Origin: Pararge aegeria
Taxonomy: Eukaryota; Arthropoda; Insecta; Lepidoptera; Nymphalidae
Length of the DNA: 64,000 nt
NCBI RefSeq assembly: GCF_905163445.1
Contig: NC_053181.1
Location: forward strand, 5,208,001 to 5,272,000
Reading direction: 5' to 3'
Position 1 is the first letter of the stretch. Each line of letters starts with the position of its first letter. The notes under the pieces were generated by a model that had not been told where the DNA came from, did no database searches, and was given only the letters and a program-made list of their open reading frames with translations. This document shows positions 20,111 through 31,881 of this stretch, piece after piece. The translations under genes were made by a program, and so were the position numbers.

Positions 20111-22680
20111 TCAATTAATACATCACTGCACTTAAAAAACCTTATTGTATTTACCTAGAGAAATAGAACGTCGCAAATATAGTTGCTCATATCTTGAGGA
20201 CCTTTTGTGTCATAGAGTGTTTATATTATTCGAGATAAAAACCTCCCGACCAATATTTGCTTTCTCTACCACTACATAAAACTGCTGTACACACAAATTA
20301 TATTATGAAGTTAAGATAATAAGTTATCGTATGCACATCCGTTTGCGCTTACGCATTCAGCCATGACCTGCCCTACAACTCTCTGTGATTGGAGAATGCG
20401 CTGTATGGTAAATTCCTATAGTATCTTTAACGAATTCATAAAGCAATTAGATGACAGCGATTTAGCAATATTATTCTGTAGTGCATAATAAATGCGAGTA
20501 ACCATTTATGTATGCAGACCTACGGAGTCTTCAGCAATTGATGGTACTTGTGCTAGCGTTTATTGTAGGGAAGTATTCGCTTCAATTAGGTTTATATGTA
20601 GAATCCGGTATCAACCAGCGACACAAATTGTTTTGTAACTCACAATTTTTTCACATTATTTCCCAAGATAAAATCTTCAATTCGAGCATAATATTGATAA
20701 GCTAAACATTATACCAATTTCGGGACACTCAAACACTACAGTGATGAATATTAATTGCATTTGTCCATTTAGGATGCCAGTATCAACAACGGAAGTCACC
20801 TGTATTCGGTTCCTCGCTCTATCGACCTTCGTACGTTTAGCATTTATGAAATTCTTAAACTTGTATATCCAGGTGTGCAAAACACTGTGACCAGAGTATG
20901 TTTTATTAAAAATTAATATGAATAGGTTCTTACTTCGTTAAATTTATACTGCTCATGCCGATCCATTGACATTTATTGGAAGATACTAACATGATACACG
21001 ATTTTTTATATACATATATTCATATGCTTGTATGCTCATCTCATTATATGATGTTACTTATCAATATTTGTGTAGGACAAATAATAACCTTGTCACGTTT
21101 GGTCGGTTACATATACATACTATAAAGTTACAAACAAATAAGAGATTAGGCTGGAGCGCGGTAACTCAAAGTGATTAAACCAGTTTCCATACTCGTGTAA
21201 GGGTAAAAGATAATAAAGGTTTAATTGCGCAGGTTCTTGCAGAATAATGTGACTTAAGAATTTATATAAAATAATGAATAAAAAGCGCAAAGAAAACAGG
21301 TCTTATGGAGATCGTATGAAGTTTTATATGCGTAAAGTGCCAAGCTAGGCGCTCTTTATATGGAAAAATGCTGCGCGAAAGTTTTTATAAACTTAGATTT
21401 GGTAAGCCATTTTATTATGATTAATGCAGAATAGCATGCTAATGAATTAGCATTTAGTAATTTCATGAACGCAAATGAAAAGAAATGAATTTAATATTAC
21501 ATGCCATCTAAACATGTTGTTTAAAGACAAGATCTAGTCGCGGTTTACTTTTTACTGACGCTGCGTGTGAGCACATCTGTGGAGTTTTTGCTCCTGTGTG
21601 TGTGCACAGACGCTTTTTTGCGCCATTGCGATCCATCGACTCCGTAGGCACCACAACGTGCGTGTTCAAGAGTTTTTCTTTTTTTTGCCTCCATCATTAT
21701 TTTTCGGATTATCGCCAATGCAATGTGACTACGTAAATATTTTAATTTCACATACAAACCGTTAAAGTTTATTTGCATTCATAACTGCTAAATAATCCTA
21801 TTTTTTAAATTTTTATTTTTATTATTTTATTAGAATCATATGCAAATTTTAATTAAAAATGTTACCAGAGAGTTAGACAATACCGACAGACATTGAAAAA
21901 AACTATGTGAATGGTAAACAAGTTATTTAAATATTCTATTTTATAAATATATCAGTACAGGTTAGTGTATAATATTAATAGACAAGTAATACGATGGATT
22001 TGTACAAAAATAATGAAGTGATAATTTGCGACTATACACAAAAAACGCAGGAAAAAGCGTGTTAGTATTCATTACAAATAAGGAAGCGTCGAAATTGGAC
22101 GATATTCAATTTACGACCTTATCAGTAGCAGTGAAAGGCCTTAATTTGTTTGATAGCTGATAAGACTTGTAGCGTATTATAATCAAGGCACTTGTAATAG
22201 GAGTCACGAGTTATTGCGTAACATCGGGAGGCTCGAACAATCTCATAGCGTTCACGTGGAATACATAAGCATTTTTGCATACTATGTCTGTCTGTTTATC
22301 GCCTTTTGATTTTGTTTTCCGGTTGTTAAGACTGTCTAGATTCATCATATTCATACAAACACTAACTAGTAATTTGTTGACGTACAATAAATGAATATTG
22401 CAACAAGCGTTATAGGCTTAACATGAACATAAATGCAGATGTTATAAGACAAATGACATGTACGTTTAGTGTTCGTGAGGAGCGGATTTTTCTTATGAAA
22501 CGAGAAAAAAAATTATTATACCAACTTATAATTAGTAAAAATCCAAAGAATCCAACACAGCCAGTTTTCATAAAATCTAAATTGTATTTTAAAGGAATAA
22601 ATTGAATTCTCATACTTAATTGTTTTATAAATATAACCTAAAATATACTATTTAAAACTAAATAAAATCTAAAACGTCCT
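20111..22680. other. Repeat-poor unique sequence
   Basis: Largely free of the window's repeat families. Paired GATA-type sites occur near 22120-22170 (CTTATCAG and CTGATAAG). A basic ORF on the minus strand (21545-21778) has no domain. Long repeat-poor stretches can mark regulatory introns, but no exon is supported. Confidence 0.3.
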
Positions 22681-22990
22681 CGAAACCACCGCAGCGAGGC
22701 ACAGTTCCTAAGTGCTGGCAGCATTGCCCCTTTGGATGGCCAAACTAATTCGTTTCTTTTAAGTAAAGAAATAAAAAAAATCACCATCATCATCATCATA
22801 AAATTATTGTAGGCCCACTACAGGGCACTCTGAGTAAAAAGGGTTAAGGCTAAAGTCCACTACGCTGACCAAATGCGGATTAGTAGACTTTACACGCCTT
22901 TGATCTAGCTGCATTACAGAGAACTCTCAGGTATGCAGGTTTCTTCAGGATCATTTCCTTCACTGTTAAAGCAAGTGATATTTAAATTGT
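22681..22990 (-). repeat. LINE-tail fragment plus SINE family C
   Basis: 22681-22760 (CACCGCAGCGAGGCACAG, TAAGTGCTGGCAGCATTG) resembles 42990-43080, probably a LINE 3' UTR. 22785-22990 is family C reversed (ATCATCATCATCAT, GCCCACTACAGGGCAC, GAGAACTCTCAGGTATGC). Confidence 0.65.
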
Positions 22991-24650
22991 TTAAATTCCA
23001 TCAGTTTTATTAATATTTCTTAAATCTTTAATTATCTCTAACAATTAATTGTTATTTATCTTCTACGTCTTTATTATAGTTAATAATTTGTTTTTTTTTG
23101 CCATACACAAATCTAATGTTAACTGAAATAATAGCTTCGTACGTATTGCCATAATTCTAAACAAAAATTGTTAAGAAAGGTTTACCTTCATTTTAAGTTA
23201 CACCAAGGTTTATTTAAGACAGAATTTGCCAAATTTAACGGTTTTATTATATCCATATGAACGACGAATTTCAATCGATTCAGTTTCTTAAATTCTAGTT
23301 AACCATACCTATGTAGGAAAATGCATTGCACTTTTTAAGTCGTAAGAATTAATTTTCTTTACTTCACCTTGTTTTTGCTGTTTATTTATAATGATAAGTG
23401 ATTATAAATTACACTCCCGCTTTGATAGTTTAAGATAAGGTTCTGGTATGGTGTGAAAATTATCTTTTATTTTATCTGATTTACTTATATCATTAAAGAT
23501 AAGAATTATAAAATACACTTATTATTATCATCCAGTGCCATCACGAAATGCCTATCAATTTTCTATTTCTTTATTTGAGTTAGGATTGTACCTAGTAAAT
23601 CTCTTAATCTTCCAAGGATTAGAATTAGCTATTTAGTCAAGAAGCAGCTGTAAATTAATAAACTTTATTTCTTCGTGTTTCGATATTAAATGTAAATAAT
23701 GTTCTTTTTTTTTTAATTTTCTCATAAAATAATCATCGAGTTATAGAAAATCGGTCAATTTCAGATTTAAATCCACGTGTGCCAAGATACTGGATTTTAT
23801 GAACGCATACTTCATTCATCTTGCAATTTAAGGGGTCCATACACACGGCAATCCGCGAAAGTGATAAAGCACAAGCGACGAATTTCAGGCACATGTCCAA
23901 ATACCTAGAGCGTTTACATCTGTAAGTATATTCGCGTAATTCTTGCATGAATTTCTAGCTATACTGTTTGCAAATCACACATTTTTAATTAAAGTGTTTT
24001 ACCTACAAATGGAGGAAATATCAAATTTATAAATTTAGAAATACAATAAAAATTTTAGAACCGACGGGATTTTACCGCGATTTCCAGAGAGTCGCTACAT
24101 TTCATCCGTAAATATATTGCAAATGCTACTTGCACATGTTACTGGTTCAAGGGGCATGCACCTACCTACTATTATTTGGTATGAATTAATAAATAAATAA
24201 ATTACAATGCAAACGAGTCATTGCAATAGATTGCAGCGACCAATTGCATGTGCGTGATTTCGATGCGACGGGTTGCCTGTGAATGGGAACTTTTACTCCT
24301 ATAAGTAAATGGATTTCTGCGACATCGCATCAGTATTGTGATAGATGCGGCAAGCAAATTCAAAATATTCCGCACACAGCGTCTTCGCCCATTGTAATAG
24401 ATACGGCGGGTGATGGATGAGCTCTTATCAACATTGATAACCTTCCGTCGTTTTCTCCCTCCCCCACCTCTGTATCACTTCTACTCGCCCGCGAAAAGAA
24501 ATGGGATTTCTTTTTTATATTATAGTAATTAACGCTTGACTACAAGTTGTTATTGCACTTTGATCGTTTTTTTTCTTTGTTTCTGCTATTTATTCCATTT
24601 CATGTTTACTAATTGTAATTAATCTTTGGGTAGGTTCATTAAAATTGTTA
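22991..24650. other. Repeat-poor unique sequence
   Basis: AT-rich, with no exon recognised. 24230-24440 has a moderately CpG-rich patch (GATGCGACGGGTTGCC) without ORF support. The ORF at 23733-23948 (minus) has no domain. Confidence 0.3.
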
Positions 24651-24651
24651 C

Positions 24652-24840
24652 TACATCATCATCATTATCAAACCGTTATCGGCTCACTAAAGGGTTCACG
24701 GGTCTCCTATCAGAATGTTCTAGAAGGGTTTAGTCCATTAAACTAACCAAGTTCGGATGCGTAGACTGCACGTGCCTTGAAGAACATTGTGGAGAAATCG
24801 CAAGCATGGCTGGCAATAGGTTTCTTCTTCGTCTTCAGCC
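24652..24840 (-). repeat. SINE family C, 3' half
   Basis: CATCATCATCATTATCAAAC, GGGTTCACGGGTCTCCTATC, CCAAGTTCGGATGCGTAGAC and GAACATTGTGGAGAA match family C reversed. The tRNA-like head is missing. Confidence 0.65.
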
Positions 24841-25294
24841 TTTTTTGACCATTTTGGTGTAATCCTCCTTCAACATCTTCCACTTCTCGTGACATCCAAT
24901 TCGATTTTATTTAATGTAATGTGTGTAAAGGTAACGGGTTCATAATAGTAAATCTATTATAAGCTAAGGCGATCTTTATTAAATCCCGTTGATATGGAAG
25001 TCAGTTTTTGAAAGAAAAACATTCGTTCAATATTTCACTTTTTTTTGAAGTTCGTAGACCTGTGAGTTTTAGTTATTATTCATTTATTCATTGAAACATC
25101 GAGGAAACGGTCAAAACGTTTACTGCTTTTATACTAACAAATTGAAAGCTTGCCTTTTATTGGCTTATGGGGTCCTCTTACGCCTAGCACATCTGCAATT
25201 AATTTAGTTTATTTTACAAAAACACTTTTAAACTTCTCGTTACTTTAGTTTGATTTTCTACTTTATGGTTGTATTTTGTCAAATGCTTCGTTAG
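24841..25294. other. AT-rich unique spacer
   Basis: No exon or repeat was recognised. Confidence 0.4.
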
Positions 25295-25430
25295 CATTCT
25301 CTACTACGAGTAGGATGAAGGATCCTGGACTCGAATTCCCGGTTCGGACCAAGAATAGTTAGGAACTTTGTATTCTGTTAGAAATCTAATCAGCGGTTTT
25401 GTGCTATGAAATTATTAAGCTAAGATTTCT
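25295..25430 (+). repeat. SINE family D head
   Basis: A tRNA-like head with GGACTCGAATTCCCGGTTCG replacing the usual B-box region, then AGAATAGTTAGGAACTTTG. It is divergent. Confidence 0.45.
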
Positions 25431-25714
25431 GGAGTTCTTTTTTAACTGTCTTGAAACAGTCTCCTCCAATACGTTTCTTCATTGGTGAGTTTAACCAAGA
25501 CAAGATTTACCGTTGGTTGTTTCTCTGATACCTTTTAAAATATTGGGACCTTTTTTAAAACTGCTCTTTTTGGATTTCGTGACACTCTCATCACGGCTAG
25601 AAAAGAGAAATAAAAAAAATACCCACCGCTTTAATACCCAAGCACAAGCACTGCCAATGCACAGACAGTATGAGCTACAAGGAAAAGTTAACGCCCGTTT
25701 GATATTACACGTGT

Positions 25715-26010
25715 ATTCATCATCGTCACATCCACTCATTACCTGCCCACTACAGAGCACGGGTCTCCTCCCACAATGAGAAGGGGTAAAGGTCCACCAC
25801 GCTGGCCTAGTGCCGATTAGTGGACTCGACTTCTACATTTTGTAGAACTCTCACGCATGCAGGTTTCCTCACGATGTTTTCCTTCACCGTTGAAGCAAGT
25901 GATATTTTAATTACTTAAAACTCAGAAATTTGAACTTAGGAATTTGAACTCGGCCCCAAAAAGGTAAGTCGAGCTCCTGCCCAATGCGCAATCACCGCTT
26001 GCACATGTAG
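25715..26010 (-). repeat. SINE family C, nearly full length
   Basis: TCATCATCGTCACATCC, TGCCCACTACAGAGCACG, CCACCACGCTGGCC, ACTCTCACGCATGCAGGTTT, CACGATGTTTTCC, and a head with GAATTTGAACTCGG. A short tail fragment in forward orientation follows at 26145-26195 (CCCAACAGTGGGATCCTAAT). Confidence 0.75.
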
Positions 26011-26454
26011 GTATTATTTGGATATTATTTTTACCTTTTTTTAAATGGTCGGCTAAGATGATAAACATTTTGTCAGTACCCCGTGTAGGAAATGTCATCT
26101 GGTAGCTGTGCTGACCAGAGCAGCATATCATTACTTAGTCTGTTTCATGAGAGATGCCTTTCCCAACAGTGGGATCCTAATGTGCTAATGATGTGGCTAT
26201 ATTTGCGAAAATAATCATTATTTGTTTGTGGTATGCACACTTTTAACGATTTGCCTCGTGCTCTCTGTAGTCACCAGACAAACCGCGACAAACATGTCTG
26301 TTTCCTCATTTCATTAGTGAACTTGGCTTATCGCACGCTGTAACTAATAGGATACTACTGCATATCAAATATTGACTGTTTCATTGGCATTACGTCATAC
26401 CTCATTGGTCTAATGCAGGGATCACTAATGAATATTATTGGCTATCCGTTTAAA

Positions 26455-26790
26455 AGTATGAATGAATAAATGAATAAATACACTTTTATTGTACACTACA
26501 CAAAAATACAGAAAAAAAAATAATACAAAGTTTTAATACAAATTTGGCGGCCTTTTTGCTACATAGCGATCTCGTCCAGGCAACCAATGGCGTTAAACAC
26601 ACATCAAGAAGAGAGGTAGGTGGTGCATATAAATATACATACATATTTGCATATAATATACCTATACATCAATAAATAATATATATATATACAATATACT
26701 TGAACACAATATTATGTATTATATGTGTACTATACAATTAAAAGTTCTCATTCTGAGAAGAGACCCCGTGCCCTGTACACGTTTGAAATC
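26455..26790 (-). repeat. LINE 3' end (CR1/L2-like), copy 1
   Basis: Reversed 3' terminus: (AATGAATAAATG)-type tail, ACACTTTTATTGTACACTAC, GGCGGCC, GCTACATAGCGATCTCG and TCCAGGCAACCAATGGCG. The same order is found at 40925-41340 and, in forward orientation and more divergent, at 33005-33480. AT microsatellites follow at 26640-26700. Confidence 0.65.
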
Positions 26791-27327
26791 ATGTCACCCC
26801 TTTTTATTTTAATACTATTTACATTTTTATGAAGTGTCCAAACTAGGCATATTTATTAAACTTTAATTGAATATAATATATAACTATTTATTAAAATTAA
26901 CACTACTGCATAATTTTGAATTAATTAATAACTAAATTCAATTCACACAATTAAGTATTCGATGTGAATATTCTAGTGAGCGGAAATTTTTGGTGTCATT
27001 AAAATGATTATTATTTAAAAAAGTGATATAAATACCCATAATATTTGCGTAAAATTTACATTGAGTAGACATACATTATTCCTTCACGCGTTTTTTTTAC
27101 TGCAATAAAATAAAAATAAATCAATCCTTGATACTCAAAATATTGTAGTTATAAAAATAGAAAACTGTTTACCCCTAGACCAAAACAAAATTGCCTGTGT
27201 TTTTGTATTTAGACAATTAGAGTTATTTCAAATTCGGAAATGAAATTTTTGATATACCAACAAGCCTATTACGGGCACTGAATTGATTTTTGTATCCAAC
27301 GTGATAACAATATCTACTTTTTTACTA

Positions 27328-27370
27328 AGAGGCTATTGATTATGTATTCCGTACATAATCAATAGCCTCT
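27328..27370. repeat. Perfect 19-bp-arm hairpin
   Basis: AGAGGCTATTGATTATGTA (27328-27346) pairs exactly with 27352-27370 across a 5-base loop. Confidence 0.9.
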
Positions 27371-27884
27371 AAGAATCGACTGCAGTCCTAAGGTCTCTTC
27401 CAACGCCAACGGGGAGAAAAAAAAATCATTTATAAAAGTACAGTTACCAACATCAATCTTAAACTTGAATTTAGGCAGCCAAGAGGCTAACTCGCCTACA
27501 AAATTAATAAATTATTCTAAAATAAAATAAATAAAATATTGTCTGTCAAGTGTTCCATGTTAATAAAGGGTTTTCCCTTTCATATTTTCCTGGTACCAAT
27601 GTTTTAATCCAGGACGTGTTTAGGTGCCTATTACCTACCGTTTATATTCGCTTACTATTTCATTGTTGTGAGTCTACCAGTAGATAAGAATGCAGATTCT
27701 ACAGAGTAACAGTCTCCAAGAAACTTTTTAACAACTCTATTTAAGACAATTACTATATTACCTAAATATACCCACTAGTCGTATTTAAGATACTTTCATA
27801 CTCAAATCATAAAAACCGTAGCGTAATATTACTTGCACTGCTTATTTCAAATAATTAAATAGAAATAAGGAACGTTCAAGAAGC

Positions 27885-27935
27885 AACCTATATAACTAAC
27901 TTCTCAATTAATTTGTGAAGTTAGTTATATAGGTT
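27885..27935. repeat. Perfect 19-bp-arm hairpin
   Basis: AACCTATATAACTAACTTC (27885-27903) pairs exactly with 27917-27935 across a 13-base loop. Confidence 0.9.
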
Positions 27936-28124
27936 ATATAGGTAACCTATGCGGGAAAATGTAAACCAGAACGACTTGCGGGTCACGTTCAAAAACCTAG
28001 TTCATTACAGATAATAACAAAACTATTTTACAAATCACTACCTAAAAGTATATTAATTATATTGTTGCTGTTTTAATGAGCAACCTAAAATAATAATAAA
28101 ATTAAGAGAAGTTGTAACATAGTC

Positions 28125-28560
28125 AAAACTGAAAGTTAGTTACGCGTAGCGACTGAATGGAGCGCCTCGGCTACATTCGGCGTAGTTCGTACACTCCCGC
28201 CAAGGTCGCAAGGGGGCGAGTGGGCGACCCACTTCCAGGAGGATCGATGGGTGCCCCAAAAAACCCCTGAAACTTGCCCCAAGCCACAACATTGCTCGTG
28301 TATTTTCAATGTCAGGTCGCCCATGCTGAAATGTTGAATATTACACGATTCCGTGACTTACGATTGTTATGTTCGAATGGATTGTTGCGATTCGTCACTA
28401 ATTCCAACGAATGTGTCACAATGATTTCACAGTGCCAAGTGTGAGATTTTCGAACTACGTTTACTGATTCGAACGCGTTTAAGTTAACTACGATTAATAT
28501 AGTACCGAAAGACCGCCACCTGGATACAATACTGGGAAACTGAATCATTAAAATCGCAGT
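28125..28560 (-). other. GC/CpG-rich island with coding-like ORFs
   Basis: A sharply bounded block, more CpG-rich than its surroundings. On the minus strand two consecutive ORFs occur (28548-28312, then 28324-28136 starting MGDLTLKIHE with a GVFWGTHRSSWKW stretch). The block could be a fossil exon, a retrocopied 5' UTR plus start, or part of an unrecognised transposon. I do not recognise the protein. No strong splice donor follows the second ORF, which ends at its stop. Confidence 0.3.
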
Positions 28561-28624
28561 TAAATTTCACGCGTAAACACACGAAAATCTCAAACTTGGC
28601 ACTCAGTAGACACTTGGTTAAGAC

Positions 28625-28990
28625 GCATTCATCATCATGAACCCACTGCCAGTGGCGTGCATAGAGGGTATGCAGGTGATATAAAACGAAGAAAATCCCC
28701 AGTACGAGTTATTTACTTAAGGGTAGGCTTTTTATAAGGCTTACAATGCCTATCCTTAAGTTTTTTATAACTCGTACTGGAGATTTTTCTCATTTTATAT
28801 CATCTGCATACCCTGTGCATACCCTGAATGCACCCCACTGCCCACTACAGGGTACAGGTCTCCTATCAGAATGAAGGCGTAGTCCCCCTCGCTGACCAAG
28901 TGCGTATTGGTAGTCTTCACACGCCTGAAAACATAAAGAACTCTGAGGCATGTTTACCTTCACCGTTAAACTAGCTTTACTATAATGTAG
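28625..28990 (-). repeat. SINE family C split by a palindromic MITE
   Basis: Family C left part (ATCATCATGAACCCACTGCC) is interrupted at 28651 and resumes at 28840 with GCCCACTACAGGGTACAGGT and GCTGACCAAGTGCG. The interruption is the family P element described next. Confidence 0.8.
28651..28839. mobile_element. Palindromic MITE family P, copy 1 (189 bp)
   Basis: The ends AGTGGCGTGCATAGAGGGTA and, inverted, CCCTGAATGCACCCCACT form terminal inverted repeats. Pairing continues inwards (GATATAAAA against TTTTATATC, CCAGTACGAGTTAT against ATAACTCGTACTGG, CTTAAGG against CCTTAAG), so almost the whole element folds on itself. There is no ORF. Confidence 0.85.
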
Positions 28991-29036
28991 GCTCTGTTGT
29001 AGGTATAGACCTTTTTACTTTTTACTTTTTAGTGTA

Positions 29037-29383
29037 AACTAGCGTACCCAGCCCGCTTCGCCGGGCTAGATTTTGCTTTATTTTATTTAAACAATAAACT
29101 TACATCAGTAAATTTTTAATTTAAGTCTCATAATATATTAATTCATTCTCTTCTATTCTCTTCTCGAGCGGGTAAAGATCATTATCTACACCCATGTACA
29201 CCCAACAACAGAATATCATTTCAAAAATAGGAGTGCTCCGATCGTCACCAAACTTTACAGGATTACTCGCCAGGTCAATCCGGAGATTCCCTGAAAGTTT
29301 CATTGAAATCAGTCCAGCCGTTTCGGAGCCTATACGGAACATACCCACACACTTTCTCTTTTATATACCTATATAGATAGATG
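29037..29383 (+). repeat. Interspersed repeat family K, copy 1
   Basis: It starts ACTAGCGTACCCAGCCCGCT TCGCCGGGCT and ends in the CTTTCTCTTTTATATA tail. It is nearly identical to 38525-38911, which has extra segments. The layout (GC-rich start, AGTTTCATTGAAATC, CAGCCGTTTCGGAGCCTAT, simple tail) is that of RTE-like LINE remnants. The ORFs at 29121-29376 are repeat-derived. Confidence 0.8.
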
Positions 29384-29464
29384 GTTTAAAATTTACCTAC
29401 CAAAAAAAAATCTTCAGCTCTACTGTTGTAGACTCTCTGTCTAGTATGGATTAAGAAAGATAGA

Positions 29465-29580
29465 CGTACCTGCCTTTTACTGCCTCGATGGTTAGCATGT
29501 TAGACTACAGATCGCAAAGTCCTGGGTTTGAATCCGGGATCGGTGCCAGAATGGTTGTCGGTGTAATTACAAGCACGTGA
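29465..29580 (+). repeat. SINE family D head
   Basis: TGCCTCGATGGTTAGCATG with CTGGGTTTGAATCCGGGATC is tRNA-like, with A- and B-box matches. It does not fold into a proper acceptor stem, so it is a SINE head and not a tRNA gene. Confidence 0.65.
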
Positions 29581-29589
29581 GGTTGATTG

Positions 29590-29850
29590 GGAAGTGGCGA
29601 TAGCCCAGTGGGTAGGAGCTCGACTTCACTTTCAACCGGCCGAATTCGAATCCCAGCACGCAACTCTACCTTTCCTAAGTTATGTGCGTTTTAATTAATT
29701 AAAACATCATTTACTTCATCGGTCAAGGATAACATCGAGATGGCACCTGCATTTCAAAGGTGTGTGGAGTACACCAATCCGCACTGGGCCTGCGTGGTGG
29801 ACTACGGTCTTAACCCCATATGATGAGGTCGATGGACAAAGCACGGAAGG
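29590..29850 (+). repeat. SINE family C, full length
   Basis: The head GTGGCGATAGCCCAGTGGG (A box) and GAATTCGAATCCCAGCACGC (B box) is followed by TAAGTTATGTGCGTTTTAAT, the AACATCGAGATGG block, ACCAATCCGCACTGGGCC and TGGTGGACTACGGTCTTAA. It is the best copy for orienting the family. Confidence 0.85.
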
Positions 29851-30410
29851 GGAACATCAATCAACCTTTAAAGAGAATTCCTCAAAAATGCAATATACGA
29901 TCAGTTTTGTCAAGAAAATAAACCATTTAAGTAAATTATACACGTGTTCATACCACATTTAGTAGTTCAAGCAATTTAAAAACTTTTATTCAACCTACTA
30001 TACGGTATAACAAGCAGTTGAAGGTACAATTATAGCTAGATACTAGAATTAACTTATTATGCCTTCAAGAGACATTTTTTTAACGAAAATAACTTTGCTT
30101 GTGGTTCAGTTTATATCGAGAACTTTACTTATCTAATTGTTTCAAATTGGCACACTTATCTACTTAATTTAATATTCAGTTTTATTGTATGAAAAACTTT
30201 TATATTAAATATACTTTTATACGTTTTATAATAACACTTCATTATTGGCTATTATTTCTGCGAAATTAGCTAGAACTGCCTTACAAATTCATAACGTCAT
30301 AATAGTGGATCAGTGTTTTATCAAGCTCGGTCATTTGAAAGGCTCTAGTATCTATTTACTACTCTACTATCCACTGTACGGTTAGCATGACTATTACTAT
30401 TTCTTAGCAT
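29851..30410. other. AT-rich unique spacer
   Basis: No exon or repeat was recognised. Confidence 0.4.
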
Positions 30411-30540
30411 ACCATTGCTCGAAGAGTTGATATAGCTGTGGAAAAAGAAAGAATTGTATCCTTGCCCAGGTGAGAAAAATGTCTCCTGCCGATGCTGTTT
30501 ATGTGTAACAAAACACTGCATTCAGGCCCTTACGTTAATT
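30411..30540. repeat. Low-copy repeat family L, copy 1
   Basis: GAAGAGTTGATATAGCTGTG, AAGAATTGTATCCTTGCCC and GTCTCCTGCC are matched in order at 36255-36370 (GAGAGTTGATAAAGTTGTGG, CATTTTTATCCTTTCTCC, TATCTCCTGCC). Confidence 0.4.
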
Positions 30541-30859
30541 AGTGAGTATAAACGCATTTTTCTTCTTCTATCTTCTTCCTGTAGCTTACAGTAAATCTGA
30601 ACAAAAGTATAAAAGGTACTCCCTGATAAAATCAATTCCTTCCTTCCTGATGTCATCAATGACATATTTAACAAAAAGGCTTAGTCGGTGGCCACTTTAA
30701 TAACCGCTGTAAATCATTGCCGTGTAAACCGCGAACTCAGCACCTAATAGTTTTTGGCCCGAACGCAGTACCTCGTTAGCCGTAGTCGCAAATGCAAACA
30801 GCTAGGCCAACGAGGAAGAAGAATATATGGTAAACAGAAAACAAATATTTATCAAGGCC

Positions 30860-30980
30860 GCATTTCGCCCTCTCCCACTGTAATCGCGTTATCGTGACAT
30901 ATAGCCCGATTATCGGATATCAACCTTAGCATTAGGTTGTATTGATAAGATGACGTCATGCAAAGATAAAAATGACAGTT
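30860..30980. promoter_or_regulatory. Motif cluster, candidate enhancer
   Basis: Within about 80 bp: CGATTATCGG, GGATATC, TTGATAAG (GATA site), a perfect CRE TGACGTCA (30951-30958) and ATGCAAAG. The sequence is outside any recognised repeat. This is a motif-only call. Confidence 0.3.
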
Positions 30981-31860
30981 GAACAGCCAAATGCTGCATA
31001 CGTCCAGCAGACTTTTATTTTTACAGTGATTGGGGCTTCTTATTTTGTACTTTTTTATATACCTATCTTAGAAGTAAAGATATATATAATAGGTCAGGAC
31101 CATTATTTTAATAATGCGAAAGAATTCGTACTTTAATGCCTTAATGTACCTTTTATAGGGGATAAAATAGTGAAGAAGAATTCAATAAATTATAAATGTT
31201 GATTCCTATTATGTAATATTTGTTTTTAGACATCCGTTGTGACACTGATACATTAAAGAAATGGTCCTGACATCAAAGCAAACATTTTTCTTAAAACGAT
31301 TTCATAGGTGAACTGATTTGGAGGATTTTGTACGAAATTGTCTCTCGGGTTGTGCTAATAACCTTCTACTTGTTTTAAGTAATTAAAATACTATGAGTAA
31401 TACTCTTTTGAAAATTAATATTTAATAAATTTTGAGTAAATATAAAAAATAAAAATTATAACTATGAAAACTGCAGAAAATTGCAGTTTTTAAAACGCTG
31501 ATTTTACGAGGAAATCACTTTCTGAAGGTCAAGTTCACACCATGCGAACCGGTCATATACCTGGCTATGTCCTTTATTTTTATTAGCCGTTCCGCCTTTT
31601 TATTTCTTTTTGCGGAATTTGGCTTTAGCGCAGTTTACAATTCATCGACCAACGTATATCTAATCGGTACCTAATTAAACGATAATTTGAACGAGTATCT
31701 TCTAAACCTTCGTGGTCACACGAACTTCCTGACTTGATAATTCAATGTTTAGACAAAACAGTGTCAGAGCACAGAGTCAGTACTTATTGTCGGGATGGTT
31801 AAAAACTTTTTATTTACAATTTTTATTTAATCATTTACACTTATAGGCTGTCTCTACTTA
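30981..31860. other. AT-rich unique spacer
   Basis: No exon or repeat was recognised. Confidence 0.4.
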
Positions 31861-31881
31861 GAACATACCCTGATATACATT

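Larger units (their letters stand above)
26791..28120. other. AT-rich unique sequence with two hairpins
   Basis: Apart from the palindromes listed separately at 27328-27370 and 27885-27935, nothing was recognised. Confidence 0.4.

Noticed and set aside
25491..25779. Two overlapping 88/89-codon ORFs on opposite strands
   Set aside because: Mirror frames of each other that run into a SINE, with no domain.
29465..29540. A functional tRNA gene
   Set aside because: A and B boxes are present, but the acceptor stem does not pair well and the sequence continues as a SINE. The same applies to the heads at 29590, 41872, 44491, 55565, 56683 and 63890.
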